From an uncultured Taibaiella sp. (GTDB lineage Bacteria > Bacteroidota > Bacteroidia > Chitinophagales > Chitinophagaceae): a stretch of 64,000 bases of DNA. A program made the position numbers and the translations under genes. Each line of letters opens with the position of its first letter. Within the stretch, counting starts at the first letter, position 1. Below are positions 18,935 through 28,636 of the stretch, one piece after another. Under the pieces are notes generated by a model, which did no database searches, had not been told where the DNA came from, and was given only the letters and a program-made list of their open reading frames with translations. The stretch is from the NCBI GenBank assembly GCA_937870855.1, contig CALMWT010000039.1, forward strand, positions 1 through 64,000, written 5' to 3'.

Positions 18935-20704
18935 ATGGAGCGAAAAAGCAACAATGTTTTCTCAGCGCTGAGAAAATTGTATTCAATATTCAATCAAAGC
19001 CAAAAGAGAAAATTTGGTTGGCTTGTTTTTTTCACCTTTTTAAGTTCTATCAGTGATCTCGTAGGTCTTGGTTTTGTAATACCTGTAGTGGGGCTTGTTT
19101 TGTCTGAAAGTTTTCATGAGCGTTTTGTGGCATTTGCACCTTTCCTTTCTTCCTTCAATAAAGAACATCTTTTATTAATTACGGTAGGCTTGTTCTTTTT
19201 GTTGATTGTCGTTAAAAATCTGTTTGGTCTCTACATCAATAAATTGCAGGTAAATTTTGTACGCCATCTATACGTTACCTCCACTGAAAGTGTGCTAAAT
19301 AAAGTGTACGAAAAACCCCTACCCGAAATTCTTGAAGCGTCTTCCAATAAATGGGTGAATAAAGTGACGGAGCTACAAGTGATGCTATGCAGCAACATGG
19401 CCATTTCCATTATGATCATCATAAACGAAGCGATGATATTTGCGCTCACTACAATAATAGTTTGTGCGTGGAACTGGCATTTATTTTTACTTCTGATAGT
19501 GGTGCTTATCCCTTCCATTGGTTTCTTTTACTCTCGTGTAAAGCACATTATAAAAGATGCCGGTGCTGAAAAAAACAAAAACTATGTAAACCTGCATCAC
19601 AAAGCGCAGGAAATGATTTTTGGGTACACAGATATAAAGATTGCAGGCACAGAAAAGAATTTTAAAAAAACCTTCGTAGATACCGCCCGACGTTTTAGTA
19701 TAGTGCAGGGAAAGGTTGACTTTATTTTGTTCATTCCCACGCGCATTATTGAAGTAGCGATTTTCCTTTGCATTACAATTATATTGCTCTATGGGGTTTA
19801 TGTTATCAAAGACATCAACAATATTGTAACAACCATTACGCTCTTTTCGGTTATCGCTTACAGAAGTATTCCTTCGGTAAACCGCTTTGTGATAGCCATG
19901 AATAATGTTACAGCAGCAGAATTTGTTTTAAACGACAAAGACTTTTTTCCAGATCATTCAATCAACACCTCGGACGAAGAAATTGCGCCGCTTCCTTTCA
20001 AAAACCAAATTCATTTCGACCATATTTCTTATCAATATCCCGGCAATGCAAAAAACGTTTTAAACAACTGCAATCTGGTAATAAAGAAGGGAGAGAAAAT
20101 CGGAATTGTAGGAAAATCAGGAACGGGAAAATCTACGTTGGTAAATAATATTTTGGGATTTCTGCAACCAACTTCAGGAAAAATTTATGTGGACGATGCA
20201 GAACTTAATCGTTCAAATTTCAAAAACTGGTGGAAAATTCTTGGCTACGTTCGTCAGGATGCTTTTATTCTCAACACTACTCTTGCAGAAAATATTGCGC
20301 TGGGAGAAACACTTGAACAACTCGACACGCAACGTGTGCATCATGCTATAAAAATGGCTAGCCTTACCTCTTTGGTAGAAGAAATGCCTGAGGGGATAAA
20401 TACTTTATTAAGCGAGCGGGGAAACAATTTATCGGGAGGACAAAAACAAAGAATTGCCATTGCACGAGCAATTTATAAAGGTGCGCAGGTTTTGATTTTC
20501 GACGAAGCTACATCTGCACTCGATTCAAAAACAGAGGAAGAAATCACAGACGCCATCAATGAACTTGGTAAAGAAGATCTCACCATTATCATAATCGCAC
20601 ACAGATACACTTCATTGAGATTTTGCGAAAAGATCTATAAAATAGATGACGGAATGATAAGCGATACATATTCCTATCAGGAGCTGGTGAAATCTGTTAA
20701 TTGA
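18935..20704 (+). CDS. ABC transporter, fused membrane and ATPase domains, PglK-like lipid-oligosaccharide flippase candidate
   Basis: 589 residues. Residues ~1-330 contain about six membrane helices; residues ~345-585 are an ATPase with Walker A GKSGTGKST (~392), signature LSGGQKQR (~499), and Walker B VLIFDEATSALD. The membrane part, especially VIAYRSIPSVNRF before the linker, resembles PglK, which flips lipid-linked oligosaccharides. No Wzx flippase was found in the window, so this is the best candidate for moving lipid-linked repeat units across the inner membrane. A generic lipid/peptide exporter remains possible. Confidence 0.85.
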   Translation: MERKSNNVFSALRKLYSIFNQSQKRKFGWLVFFTFLSSISDLVGLGFVIPVVGLVLSESFHERFVAFAPFLSSFNKEHLLLITVGLFFLLIVVKNLFGLYINKLQVNFVRHLYVTSTESVLNKVYEKPLPEILEASSNKWVNKVTELQVMLCSNMAISIMIIINEAMIFALTTIIVCAWNWHLFLLLIVVLIPSIGFFYSRVKHIIKDAGAEKNKNYVNLHHKAQEMIFGYTDIKIAGTEKNFKKTFVDTARRFSIVQGKVDFILFIPTRIIEVAIFLCITIILLYGVYVIKDINNIVTTITLFSVIAYRSIPSVNRFVIAMNNVTAAEFVLNDKDFFPDHSINTSDEEIAPLPFKNQIHFDHISYQYPGNAKNVLNNCNLVIKKGEKIGIVGKSGTGKSTLVNNILGFLQPTSGKIYVDDAELNRSNFKNWWKILGYVRQDAFILNTTLAENIALGETLEQLDTQRVHHAIKMASLTSLVEEMPEGINTLLSERGNNLSGGQKQRIAIARAIYKGAQVLIFDEATSALDSKTEEEITDAINELGKEDLTIIIIAHRYTSLRFCEKIYKIDDGMISDTYSYQELVKSVN

Positions 20705-20723
20705 AATTTGCACACACTCGTTC

Positions 20724-21908
20724 ATGAAAAATAAAATTCTGGTCGCTTCATTTGAATCGCTTACAGCTACAAGCGCGGGAGGAATCGGACACTTGGGCTA
20801 TAAGGTTGCAAAAGAATTACATCAGCGAGAACGATTAAAGAAGTTTGTAGTATCTGCTAAAGGAAAATTTGAAACACCTTTTTCTTCCTCACCAGTTAGT
20901 TTTACTTCTCGCTACTACCTCTTCCTTCTTCACAGGCTGGAAAAACTTTTCAATATTCAGATTTACAAATCGCGCTATCTGCAAGAGGTTTTGTACGATC
21001 ATTTTTGCTCCTTTCATTTAGATAAAACGGTCACCACACTTGTTACAACCACACCCTATCTTTTCCAAACTTTTCAGAAAGCACGAAAACTGGGAATTAC
21101 TATCTACTTCATTCCAGGAAATCCAGAAGACAACTACATCGCACAATTGGTGCACGAAGAAAATGCGAAGTATAACATTCAAGAAGACGATGCCTATACT
21201 TACCTGAACCGTTTAAATTATTACAATAAGTCATTGCCGCTTACGAACTACATCATTACCTATTCGGCTTTGATGGAAGAGTCTTACCGAAAGAAAGGTT
21301 ACGGCGATAAACTGATCAGTACGCGTGGATACTTGAAGCCGGATTTTTCTAAACACAAAACAACATCAGGTCAACAATCAGTTTTTAAAGTTTCATTTCT
21401 TGCCTTTACAGTTTTACTGAAAGGATTGCAATACTTACTGGAAGCTTGGAAAGATCTGCAACATCTGAACATAGAACTTCATGTGGGCGGACCGATTGAC
21501 AAGAATGTTCAAAACCTTATTGACGAACAATACAGCGACCTTAAGAATGTATTTTATCATGGTCGCGTAACAGATATTCCTTCCTTCTTTGAAAATAAAT
21601 CGCTGTATGTATTACCGAGTATTATTGACGGAGCACCGGTTACTATACTTGAAGCAATGCATTGCAGCGTTCCTGTGATAGTGAGTGATAATTGCGGCAC
21701 AAAGGACATAGTAGCAGAGGGAAAAAGTGGGTGGGTAGTGCCCAACAGAAATGCAGTGGCAATCAAGGAAAAGATATTAGAAGCCTATCACGATCCTCAA
21801 CGAACTGCTGAAATGGGACGGAATGGTAAAGAGATATTGGACAATTATAACATGCAGGATTTCGTTACCACCTTAGCCGATATTGTTTGCCACAACAAGT
21901 CTGCTTAG
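20724..21908 (+). CDS. Glycosyltransferase family 4-type
   Basis: 394 residues. N-terminal half begins ILVASFESLTATSAGGIGHLGYKVA, a GT-B acceptor-domain start; the C-terminal half carries the nucleotide-sugar site with GLQYLLEAWKDL, HGRVTDIPSFFENKSLYVLPS and the EAMHCSVPVIVSDNCGTKDIV signature (E-x7-E region). Retaining GT4 enzymes transfer sugar from nucleotide donors in the cytoplasm. Donor and acceptor cannot be assigned. Separated by 19 bases from the ABC gene upstream. Confidence 0.85.
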   Translation: MKNKILVASFESLTATSAGGIGHLGYKVAKELHQRERLKKFVVSAKGKFETPFSSSPVSFTSRYYLFLLHRLEKLFNIQIYKSRYLQEVLYDHFCSFHLDKTVTTLVTTTPYLFQTFQKARKLGITIYFIPGNPEDNYIAQLVHEENAKYNIQEDDAYTYLNRLNYYNKSLPLTNYIITYSALMEESYRKKGYGDKLISTRGYLKPDFSKHKTTSGQQSVFKVSFLAFTVLLKGLQYLLEAWKDLQHLNIELHVGGPIDKNVQNLIDEQYSDLKNVFYHGRVTDIPSFFENKSLYVLPSIIDGAPVTILEAMHCSVPVIVSDNCGTKDIVAEGKSGWVVPNRNAVAIKEKILEAYHDPQRTAEMGRNGKEILDNYNMQDFVTTLADIVCHNKSA

Positions 21909-22012
21909 TGCTTCTGTAAAGAACTGGTTAATAGGCTTAATTAGTTTTTAATAGAACCGTGATTGACCAATATTTGCAACGGAAACAATTTACTATAGAG
22001 ATAAATCATCGC

Positions 22013-22948
22013 ATGAAGGTTAGTGTTATCATGTGTGCTTACAATGTAAGCGAGTTTATTGATCGTGCGATCAATAGCATTCTGGAGCAAACATACCAGG
22101 ATTGGGAGCTAATAATATGCGACGATGCTTCAACCGACAATACCATTGAACTCATCGGCAAATACTTAAAAGACGAAAGAATAAAGCTTCATCAGCAAAC
22201 AAAAAACGTAGGCTATTTAAAGAATAAGAACTACGCTTTTACTCTTTACTCTGGCGATCTTATTACGCAACTTGATGCCGACGATACTTGCCCGCCCGAT
22301 AGACTCGAAAAGCAAGTAGCTGTTTTTAAAAATCATCCTGAAATAAAAATATGCGGTTCAAATTATCAGCAAATTGATCTGCACGACAAACCATTGGGCG
22401 CCACAAAACATCAAGAGGATTTTCTTATTTCCGATTTGAAAGATGAGTATCCATTTTGGTTTCCAGGCTTGATTTTTCACAAGGAACTGATAGACGAATT
22501 CGGTTTATTCTCAGAATACTTTTCAGGAATTTTTGGCGATGACAATTATTGGACTATCCGTGTAAACAGAAAATATCCTATCTACTTTCTCAAAGACGTT
22601 TTGTACAACTACCGGATCAATCCAAACTCAATTACCAATGTTTTCAATAACCCACGAAAATTAATTGTTGCCGAAATCATTCAAAAACTGATTGAACAAC
22701 AGATAGAAAGGAACACGGATTGGTTGGAAGAAGGACAGCAGGAAAAATTGCGGGCGTATGAAAAAGAACTGATGAGCAACAGCAACCTGATGGCGGAAAA
22801 ATACCGCTTGTGGGCGGCAAAAGCCATTGACAAAGGCGATATGGATCAAGCAAAAATGTTGCTGGGAAGATCGCTGAAATTGCAAGGAAGTAATCAGAAT
22901 ACTTACAAAACGATGCTCTACTATTTGCGTAGAAAGATTTTCAAATAA
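22013..22948 (+). CDS. Glycosyltransferase family 2-type
   Basis: About 311 residues from the ATG at 22013, where the GT-A fold begins (KVSVIMCAYNVSEFIDRAI); an upstream in-frame GTG at 21959 adds only a poorly conserved leader. Motifs: ELIICDDASTDNT (nucleotide binding), LDADDTCPPDRLEKQ (the metal-binding DxD), GDDNYWTIRV. The C-terminus is helical. An inverting sugar transferase of the polysaccharide assembly line. Confidence 0.85.
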   Translation: MKVSVIMCAYNVSEFIDRAINSILEQTYQDWELIICDDASTDNTIELIGKYLKDERIKLHQQTKNVGYLKNKNYAFTLYSGDLITQLDADDTCPPDRLEKQVAVFKNHPEIKICGSNYQQIDLHDKPLGATKHQEDFLISDLKDEYPFWFPGLIFHKELIDEFGLFSEYFSGIFGDDNYWTIRVNRKYPIYFLKDVLYNYRINPNSITNVFNNPRKLIVAEIIQKLIEQQIERNTDWLEEGQQEKLRAYEKELMSNSNLMAEKYRLWAAKAIDKGDMDQAKMLLGRSLKLQGSNQNTYKTMLYYLRRKIFK

Positions 22949-22963
22949 ACAGTTTCACGAAAG

Positions 22964-24043
22964 ATGTCTGCTGTATTAAACAAGATAAATTACTGGGCTG
23001 CGCCTTACGTTTGGAAGAAAAAATCTGCCGGACAAATAAAGGTGCTGCATCAGAACGTACAGCAGCCGTTTTTCAACCACATACCAAAGGTTACCGATAG
23101 CGCAATAGCAAACGCAATCATTCACGACAACCAAAAATGGGATCATCTTGAGTACATAAAAGAAGTAGAAGGGAATCTGTGTATTGATCCAAAATCTGGT
23201 TTTTTAATTGACGAAGACGGAATGATATTGAAAGAGAGCATCATTTTCGATCATTACGGCGCGTATCCTGAAAAGCTATCGTTCAACACGCTAAAGAAAA
23301 CTAAGATACCCGAAGTTGTTTTGTATGACCATTATTGGTCGCAAAACTATTTTCATTTCTACTCTGATATTTTTACAAAGCTCTGCCTCCTCAACGATAA
23401 AGCCTCACACTTAAAAAAGCTATCTCTTGTTGTCAGCAAAAAAATAAGTGAGACACGGGCATTCAAATTTTTTACACAATTTCCTGAAGCCGCATCTTTC
23501 AACTGGTATGTGCAGGAACCCGATGAGATCATTGAAACAAAGAAGGCCTATTTATTGCAACCTATGCCCTACGCAGCAAATAATTGGAACTGGGTAAAGC
23601 AACTGGCACAAGATTATCTAAAGCCTTACGACCCTACCAAAAAAATATTCATCAACCGCCCTGCTGCCACGGGAAGGCATATTGCCAACTTCGAGGAAAT
23701 AAAACCAATATTGATACAAGAAGGTTTTGAGATTGAAGAAATGGAAGGAAAAACAATCGAGGAGCAAATTGCACTGTTTTCCTCTGCTTCGGTTGTTGCC
23801 TCCATTCATGGCGCTGCGATGGCAAACATAGTTTACTGCGATAAACGATGTAAAATATTGGAGGTAACTGCCGACGAATGCATCAACTCACACTACTACT
23901 GGCTTACTACTTCGTTAGGATTGTCCGAGTACGATTGTCTTACGGGTACTAAGCTGGAAGTAAAAAGATTCTTTTATCCAAAAGGCCGTTTTTTTCTTGA
24001 TGCTGAAAAAACCAGAAAATACTTAAGAAAAATATCCGCGTAA
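22964..24043 (+). CDS. Glycosyltransferase family 61-type (DUF563)
   Basis: 359 residues. The central segment VVLYDHYWSQNYFHFYSDIF and the C-terminal SIHGAAMANIVYC match the two hallmark regions of DUF563/GT61 proteins (a W..NY.H...D motif and an HGA.x.N motif). IFINRPAATGRHI is the usual R-containing strand. GT61 enzymes in bacteria occur in capsule and LPS loci. Starts 15 bases after the GT2 gene and precedes FkbH by 10 bases. Confidence 0.8.
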   Translation: MSAVLNKINYWAAPYVWKKKSAGQIKVLHQNVQQPFFNHIPKVTDSAIANAIIHDNQKWDHLEYIKEVEGNLCIDPKSGFLIDEDGMILKESIIFDHYGAYPEKLSFNTLKKTKIPEVVLYDHYWSQNYFHFYSDIFTKLCLLNDKASHLKKLSLVVSKKISETRAFKFFTQFPEAASFNWYVQEPDEIIETKKAYLLQPMPYAANNWNWVKQLAQDYLKPYDPTKKIFINRPAATGRHIANFEEIKPILIQEGFEIEEMEGKTIEEQIALFSSASVVASIHGAAMANIVYCDKRCKILEVTADECINSHYYWLTTSLGLSEYDCLTGTKLEVKRFFYPKGRFFLDAEKTRKYLRKISA

Positions 24044-24053
24044 CTGTTCACAA

Positions 24054-25790
24054 ATGAAAACCTTCAATCAGCTAAAGAAAAACCTGAAAAAAGATAAGTC
24101 TGAATTAAAGACTGTATCCGTGGCGGTGCTCGCTGATGCTGCTTCGCAATTACTTACACAGGCAATACAAGCTTATGGCATTGAGGCTGGCTACAATTAT
24201 GATATTTACGAAGCCGATTACGACCAGATAAATAGCGAGGTATTCAATTCAAATTCCGATCTCTATCAATTCGCTCCCGAATACATTTTCCTCAACATTT
24301 GCAGCGAGCATTTACTCAAAGAATTTTCTAAAAAAACAATAGTAGAGAGAAGGAATTTTTCTGCTACAAAGCATGAATATCTTGAAACACTGATCCAAAA
24401 TATTTCGTCTGCAATTCCCTCAAAAATTATCATTACCAACTTTCCCGAAATTGAAGATGGTGTGTTTGGCAACTATGCCAATAAGCTGGACAATTCATTC
24501 TGTTATCAGATCAGAAAACTGAACGTGCAAATGATGGAAATGGCGATGGCATACAACAACGTTTTCATTTGTGATGTGCAGCAATTGCAACAGAGACTAG
24601 GGCGCAACTTCACCTTCGACCCAAAGATGTATATCAACGGCGATATGGTTTATAGCGTAGATTTCCTTCCATTCATTGCTAAAAATGTTACCGACATCAT
24701 TGCTTCGATAAAAGGAAGTTTTAAAAAGTGCATCATTCTAGATCTTGACAATACGATGTGGGGAGGAATTATTGGTGATGATGGAATAGAAGGAATTCAG
24801 GTTGGAAGTCTGGGAATTGGAAAAGCATTTACTGAATTGCAATTATGGATTAAACAATTAAAAGAGCGCGGAATTATAGTTGCGGTTTGCAGCAAAAACA
24901 CAGAGGAAATAGCAAAAGAGCCTTTTGAAAAACACCCGGAAATGGTTTTGCGATTGGATGACATTGCTGTATTTGTAGCCAATTGGGAAACTAAAGTTGA
25001 CAACATTCGTCACATCCAAAACATCCTCAACATCGGGTTTGATTCGATGGTGTTTATTGATGATAATCCGTTTGAGCGGGAAATGGTAAAGAGCGCAATT
25101 GCCGAAATTATTGTGCCTGAATTACCGGAAGATCCTGCGGAATATCTTACCTATTTACGAAGTATAAACCTTTTTGAAACGGCATCATTTACAAACGAAG
25201 ACACCGAACGGACAAAGCAGTATCAGGAAGAAGCGCAACGAAATGTGCTGCAAAAATCTTTTGCAAATGAGGATGCATTTTTAGAAAGCCTCGGAATGAC
25301 CGCTACGACAAAACCATTCGATAAATTTTCAATTCCCCGTGTAGCACAGCTTACACAACGCTCAAATCAATTTAACCTGCGTACTATACGCTACACAGAA
25401 GAAGACATCAACAATATCTCATCCAATAAAAATTACCACACCTTGAGCATAGCCCTTCAGGATAAGTTTGGCGACTATGGTTTAATTGCTGTAATAATTT
25501 TAAAAGAAACGGCGAACGATACACTTTTCATTGACACCTGGATAATGAGTTGCAGAGTATTGAAAAGAGGAGTAGAAAACTTTACTTTAAACAAGATCAT
25601 AGTGCTTGCAAAAGAGAACGGTTACCGCAAAGTGGTTGGAGAATATATTCCTACACCCAAAAATGGACTGGTAAAAAACCACTACGAATCACTTGGATTT
25701 AAAATGACAGACAACCATTGGGAGTTGAGCATTGATGAATACCTGCTCCTCACGAATTTTATTACCGAACAAATAGAAGTAACACAATAG
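24054..25790 (+). CDS. FkbH-like HAD-superfamily protein with C-terminal acetyltransferase-like domain
   Basis: 578 residues. The N-terminal ~220 residues resemble the SGNH-like extension of FkbH proteins; the HAD domain starts with CIILDLDNTMWGGIIGDDG (Asp230/Asp232 as nucleophile pair), then VAVCSKNTEE (motif II) and VFIDDNPFEREMV (motif IV). The last ~150 residues look like a GNAT fold (LRTIRYTEED ... GLVKNHYESLGF). FkbH enzymes take 1,3-bisphosphoglycerate and load a glyceryl group onto an acyl carrier protein. An ACP gene lies 8 bases downstream, followed by an MBOAT acyltransferase, so here the glyceryl (or a related acyl) is probably destined for the polysaccharide. Confidence 0.88.
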   Translation: MKTFNQLKKNLKKDKSELKTVSVAVLADAASQLLTQAIQAYGIEAGYNYDIYEADYDQINSEVFNSNSDLYQFAPEYIFLNICSEHLLKEFSKKTIVERRNFSATKHEYLETLIQNISSAIPSKIIITNFPEIEDGVFGNYANKLDNSFCYQIRKLNVQMMEMAMAYNNVFICDVQQLQQRLGRNFTFDPKMYINGDMVYSVDFLPFIAKNVTDIIASIKGSFKKCIILDLDNTMWGGIIGDDGIEGIQVGSLGIGKAFTELQLWIKQLKERGIIVAVCSKNTEEIAKEPFEKHPEMVLRLDDIAVFVANWETKVDNIRHIQNILNIGFDSMVFIDDNPFEREMVKSAIAEIIVPELPEDPAEYLTYLRSINLFETASFTNEDTERTKQYQEEAQRNVLQKSFANEDAFLESLGMTATTKPFDKFSIPRVAQLTQRSNQFNLRTIRYTEEDINNISSNKNYHTLSIALQDKFGDYGLIAVIILKETANDTLFIDTWIMSCRVLKRGVENFTLNKIIVLAKENGYRKVVGEYIPTPKNGLVKNHYESLGFKMTDNHWELSIDEYLLLTNFITEQIEVTQ

Positions 25791-25798
25791 AAAAAATC

Positions 25799-26044
25799 AT
25801 GGAAAAGAACCAAATCATCAACGAAGTAAACCACATTTTTAAAGACGTGCTGGATAACGACGACATAATGATAAATGAAAGTACAACTGCAAAAGATGTG
25901 GAAGAATGGGATTCACTCAATCATATTCAACTGGTAGTAGCCATTGAAAAGCATTTTAAAATTCGCTTCACAACGCAGGAAATCCAGAACTGGAAAAATG
26001 TAGGCGAAATGGCAGATTGCATTTTGCAAAAGAGATCAAACTAA
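25799..26044 (+). CDS. Acyl carrier protein
   Basis: 81 residues, typical ACP size. The phosphopantetheine site is Ser39 in EEWDSLNHIQLVVAIE, and residues up to ~20 and from ~45 form the usual acidic helices. It lies between the FkbH-like gene (8 bases) and the MBOAT gene (51 bases). The position argues for a dedicated carrier of the FkbH product rather than the fatty-acid ACP. It needs a phosphopantetheinyl transferase, which is not in the window. Confidence 0.92.
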   Translation: MEKNQIINEVNHIFKDVLDNDDIMINESTTAKDVEEWDSLNHIQLVVAIEKHFKIRFTTQEIQNWKNVGEMADCILQKRSN

Positions 26045-26095
26045 TATTTTAATCAGAAGGAAGAAGCTCATAAAAACTTTTTAACGCTCAACAAC

Positions 26096-27571
26096 ATGTT
26101 GTTTAATTCTTTTGAGTTTCTGATATTTTTTCCGGTAGTAACCGCCCTCTATTTTTTGCTGCCGCATAAAGCAAGATGGAGTTGGTTGCTGGCAGCTTCC
26201 TGTTTTTTCTACATGTTCTTTAAACCGGAGTATATTCTTATTCTCGGTTTCACCATCGTCATAGATTATTACGCAGGCATTTTAATAGAGCAGCAAACCA
26301 ATGCAAAGCGGCGAAAACAATATTTGCTGCTCAGCCTTATTGCCAACATAGGTGTGCTTGCTATTTTCAAATACTACAATTTTATTAACGACAACATCAC
26401 CGGACTTGCAGGATTTCTGGGATTCGAGAATAAGATCCCCTATCTCACAATGTTGTTGCCCATCGGACTCTCGTTCCATACGTTTCAGGCAATGAGTTAC
26501 ACCATAGAAGTGCATAGAGGCAACCAGAAAGCAGAGCGGCATTTTGGTATTTATGCATTGTACGTAATGTTCTATCCACAGCTCGTAGCGGGCCCAATAG
26601 AACGCCCACAAAATATCCTGCATCAGTTTCATGAAAAGCACAGTTTCAAACTTTCCAATCTCTATGAAGGTTTACAACAAATAGTATGGGGAGTTTTTAA
26701 AAAGGTGGTAATCGCAGATAGGATTGCAATAATCGCAGATCATGTTTTTGCTAATCCGCAACAGCACACAGGCTTTGCTTTGCTATTGACGATTGTACTT
26801 TATTCCTTCCAGATTTATTGCGATTTCTCCGGCTATTCTGACATTGCACTCGGCACCGCGAAAGTGATGGGTTTTGATTTGATGAAGAATTTCAATTTTC
26901 CCTTCCGAAGCAAATCTGTTACAGAATTTTGGCGGAGGTGGCATATCTCATTGTACACCTGGTTCAATGACTATCTATATACACCACTGGCAATTGCAAA
27001 ACGCGACTGGGGAAAGTTGGGAATTATCTTTGCAATTATGATCACCTTCAGCCTAAGCGGGCTGTGGCACGGCGCAAGTTGGACCTTTGTAGTATATGGT
27101 GTGTTGCATGGCATTGCCATAAGCTACGAAGCGCTGACCAAAAAATTCCGCAAAAATCTTTCAAAGAAAATTCCATCCTTTATCTACAATCCTTTCAGCG
27201 TACTAACTACTTTTTTCTTTTGCTCACTGGCTTGGGTTTACTTCAGAGCAATTTCCTTCACGGATGCAAATTATATTCTTACGCATCTCTTTACTACGAA
27301 GGAAGGACAATCGTATTTTCAATTGCCAGCGGTGCAAACCTGGGGTGTGCCCGATCTTTATCTGGGAGTTACGCTTACGGAGCTTTTCGGCACATTAAGT
27401 CTTATACCTCTATTGCTATTGTTGGAGCAACTAATTAGTAACAGAAAAAATGAACCCGTAATTAGCAAGCTACCGGCAACCGTTCGCTGGCCGCTTTATT
27501 ACACCGTTTTATTCCTGCTAATTTTTCTGGGAGTTTATGGCAAAAACAACTTCATCTACTTTCAATTTTAA
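26096..27571 (+). CDS. MBOAT-family O-acyltransferase (AlgI/DltB-like)
   Basis: 491 residues with about ten to twelve membrane helices. Family motifs: LPIGLSFHTFQAMSYTIEV, FYPQLVAGPIER, FPFRSKSVTEFWRRWHISL and the essential-His region SGLWHGASWTFVVYGVLHG (His ~324). AlgI and DltB carry acyl groups from a cytoplasmic donor across the membrane to a periplasmic polymer. The ACP directly upstream suggests an ACP-thioester donor, as for DltB. The next gene encodes an anchored SGNH-like partner. Confidence 0.92.
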   Translation: MLFNSFEFLIFFPVVTALYFLLPHKARWSWLLAASCFFYMFFKPEYILILGFTIVIDYYAGILIEQQTNAKRRKQYLLLSLIANIGVLAIFKYYNFINDNITGLAGFLGFENKIPYLTMLLPIGLSFHTFQAMSYTIEVHRGNQKAERHFGIYALYVMFYPQLVAGPIERPQNILHQFHEKHSFKLSNLYEGLQQIVWGVFKKVVIADRIAIIADHVFANPQQHTGFALLLTIVLYSFQIYCDFSGYSDIALGTAKVMGFDLMKNFNFPFRSKSVTEFWRRWHISLYTWFNDYLYTPLAIAKRDWGKLGIIFAIMITFSLSGLWHGASWTFVVYGVLHGIAISYEALTKKFRKNLSKKIPSFIYNPFSVLTTFFFCSLAWVYFRAISFTDANYILTHLFTTKEGQSYFQLPAVQTWGVPDLYLGVTLTELFGTLSLIPLLLLLEQLISNRKNEPVISKLPATVRWPLYYTVLFLLIFLGVYGKNNFIYFQF

Positions 27572-27585
27572 ACGGAGCAGTGAAA

Positions 27586-28563
27586 ATGACGAAACGCGAT
27601 TTATATAAGATTATCTTGTTCCTGATGATTCCGGTGCCAGTATTATTTCTGGGCAATTACATCATAGATAAGGGACTTCAAAAATCAAAAAGCCAATACT
27701 TTGATGTATGGAACGAAATAAGAAGTGGTGGAATCAATGCCGATGTTTTAGTGATGGGATCATCGCGTGCATGGGTACATATTTCACCGGCAATTTTAGA
27801 CTCATCATTGCACCTATCCTCTTACAACCTGGGGCTTGACAATTGGAGTTTCTTAATGCAGCATTGCCGGCTAAAAGTTTTTCTCGAACACAATCCTAAG
27901 CCCAGATTGATAGTTCACAGTCTCGACTACTTGATGTTTGAAAAGAACAAAGAATTGTATGGCGACATTCAGTTTCTTCCCTACATGGAGGATGAAACAA
28001 TTTATGAAGCGACAGAAGGCTACATGGGGAGTTTCAATATGCTACAACGATTTGTACCGATGTATAAATACAGGAACAACGGGGACCTTATGATAGAAGG
28101 AATTGCAAGTTTTCTCGGCTTTCAGGTAAACAAATCGCATAAGTACAAAGGGTATGAAGGCATGGTAAAAAACTGGGACAGTACATTCGCCGACTTCGTA
28201 CACGAAAATCCGAAAGGCTACAAAGTGCAACTGGATAGTGTAATCATAAAAGATTTTGAACGATACCTGCAATATTGTAACGACAATAAAATACCGGTAA
28301 TACTTACTTACACACCCGAATATTACAGAGCACAACAAATAACCACTAACAGACAAGAAGAATTTGCGCTTTACCACTACTTCGCAAAAAAGTACGGATG
28401 CGTTTTGCTCGATTATTCACAAGATTCACTGTGCTACAACACCGATTATTTCTATAACTCACAACACCTGAACAAGGAAGGATCTGAAATATTTAGTCGA
28501 AAACTTGCGAGGGATTTGCAACCCTATTTAACGAACCGGGCAAACATTGCCCTACGAAAATGA
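27586..28563 (+). CDS. Membrane-anchored SGNH-like protein, partner of the MBOAT transferase
   Basis: About 325 residues from the ATG at 27586, which has a GGAG at 27574-27577 with eight bases of spacing; the upstream GTG at 27580 would be too close. One N-terminal membrane helix (~residues 8-26) is followed by an extracytoplasmic domain opening with VLVMGSSRAWVHISP, an SGNH-like block I with candidate Ser59/60. Near the C-terminus LLDYSQDSLCYN and FYNSQHLNKEGSEIFS resemble the block with paired Asp/His. This architecture parallels DltD and AlgX/AlgJ-type partners of MBOAT enzymes. Nine to fifteen bases after the MBOAT stop. Confidence 0.75.
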   Translation: MTKRDLYKIILFLMIPVPVLFLGNYIIDKGLQKSKSQYFDVWNEIRSGGINADVLVMGSSRAWVHISPAILDSSLHLSSYNLGLDNWSFLMQHCRLKVFLEHNPKPRLIVHSLDYLMFEKNKELYGDIQFLPYMEDETIYEATEGYMGSFNMLQRFVPMYKYRNNGDLMIEGIASFLGFQVNKSHKYKGYEGMVKNWDSTFADFVHENPKGYKVQLDSVIIKDFERYLQYCNDNKIPVILTYTPEYYRAQQITTNRQEEFALYHYFAKKYGCVLLDYSQDSLCYNTDYFYNSQHLNKEGSEIFSRKLARDLQPYLTNRANIALRK

Positions 28564-28636
28564 TAACTGTTAGTTAAACGCTTGCAATAGACAAGTTAAG
28601 CATGTGAAGAAAGACCCGTGCCCATTAGTAGAAAAA

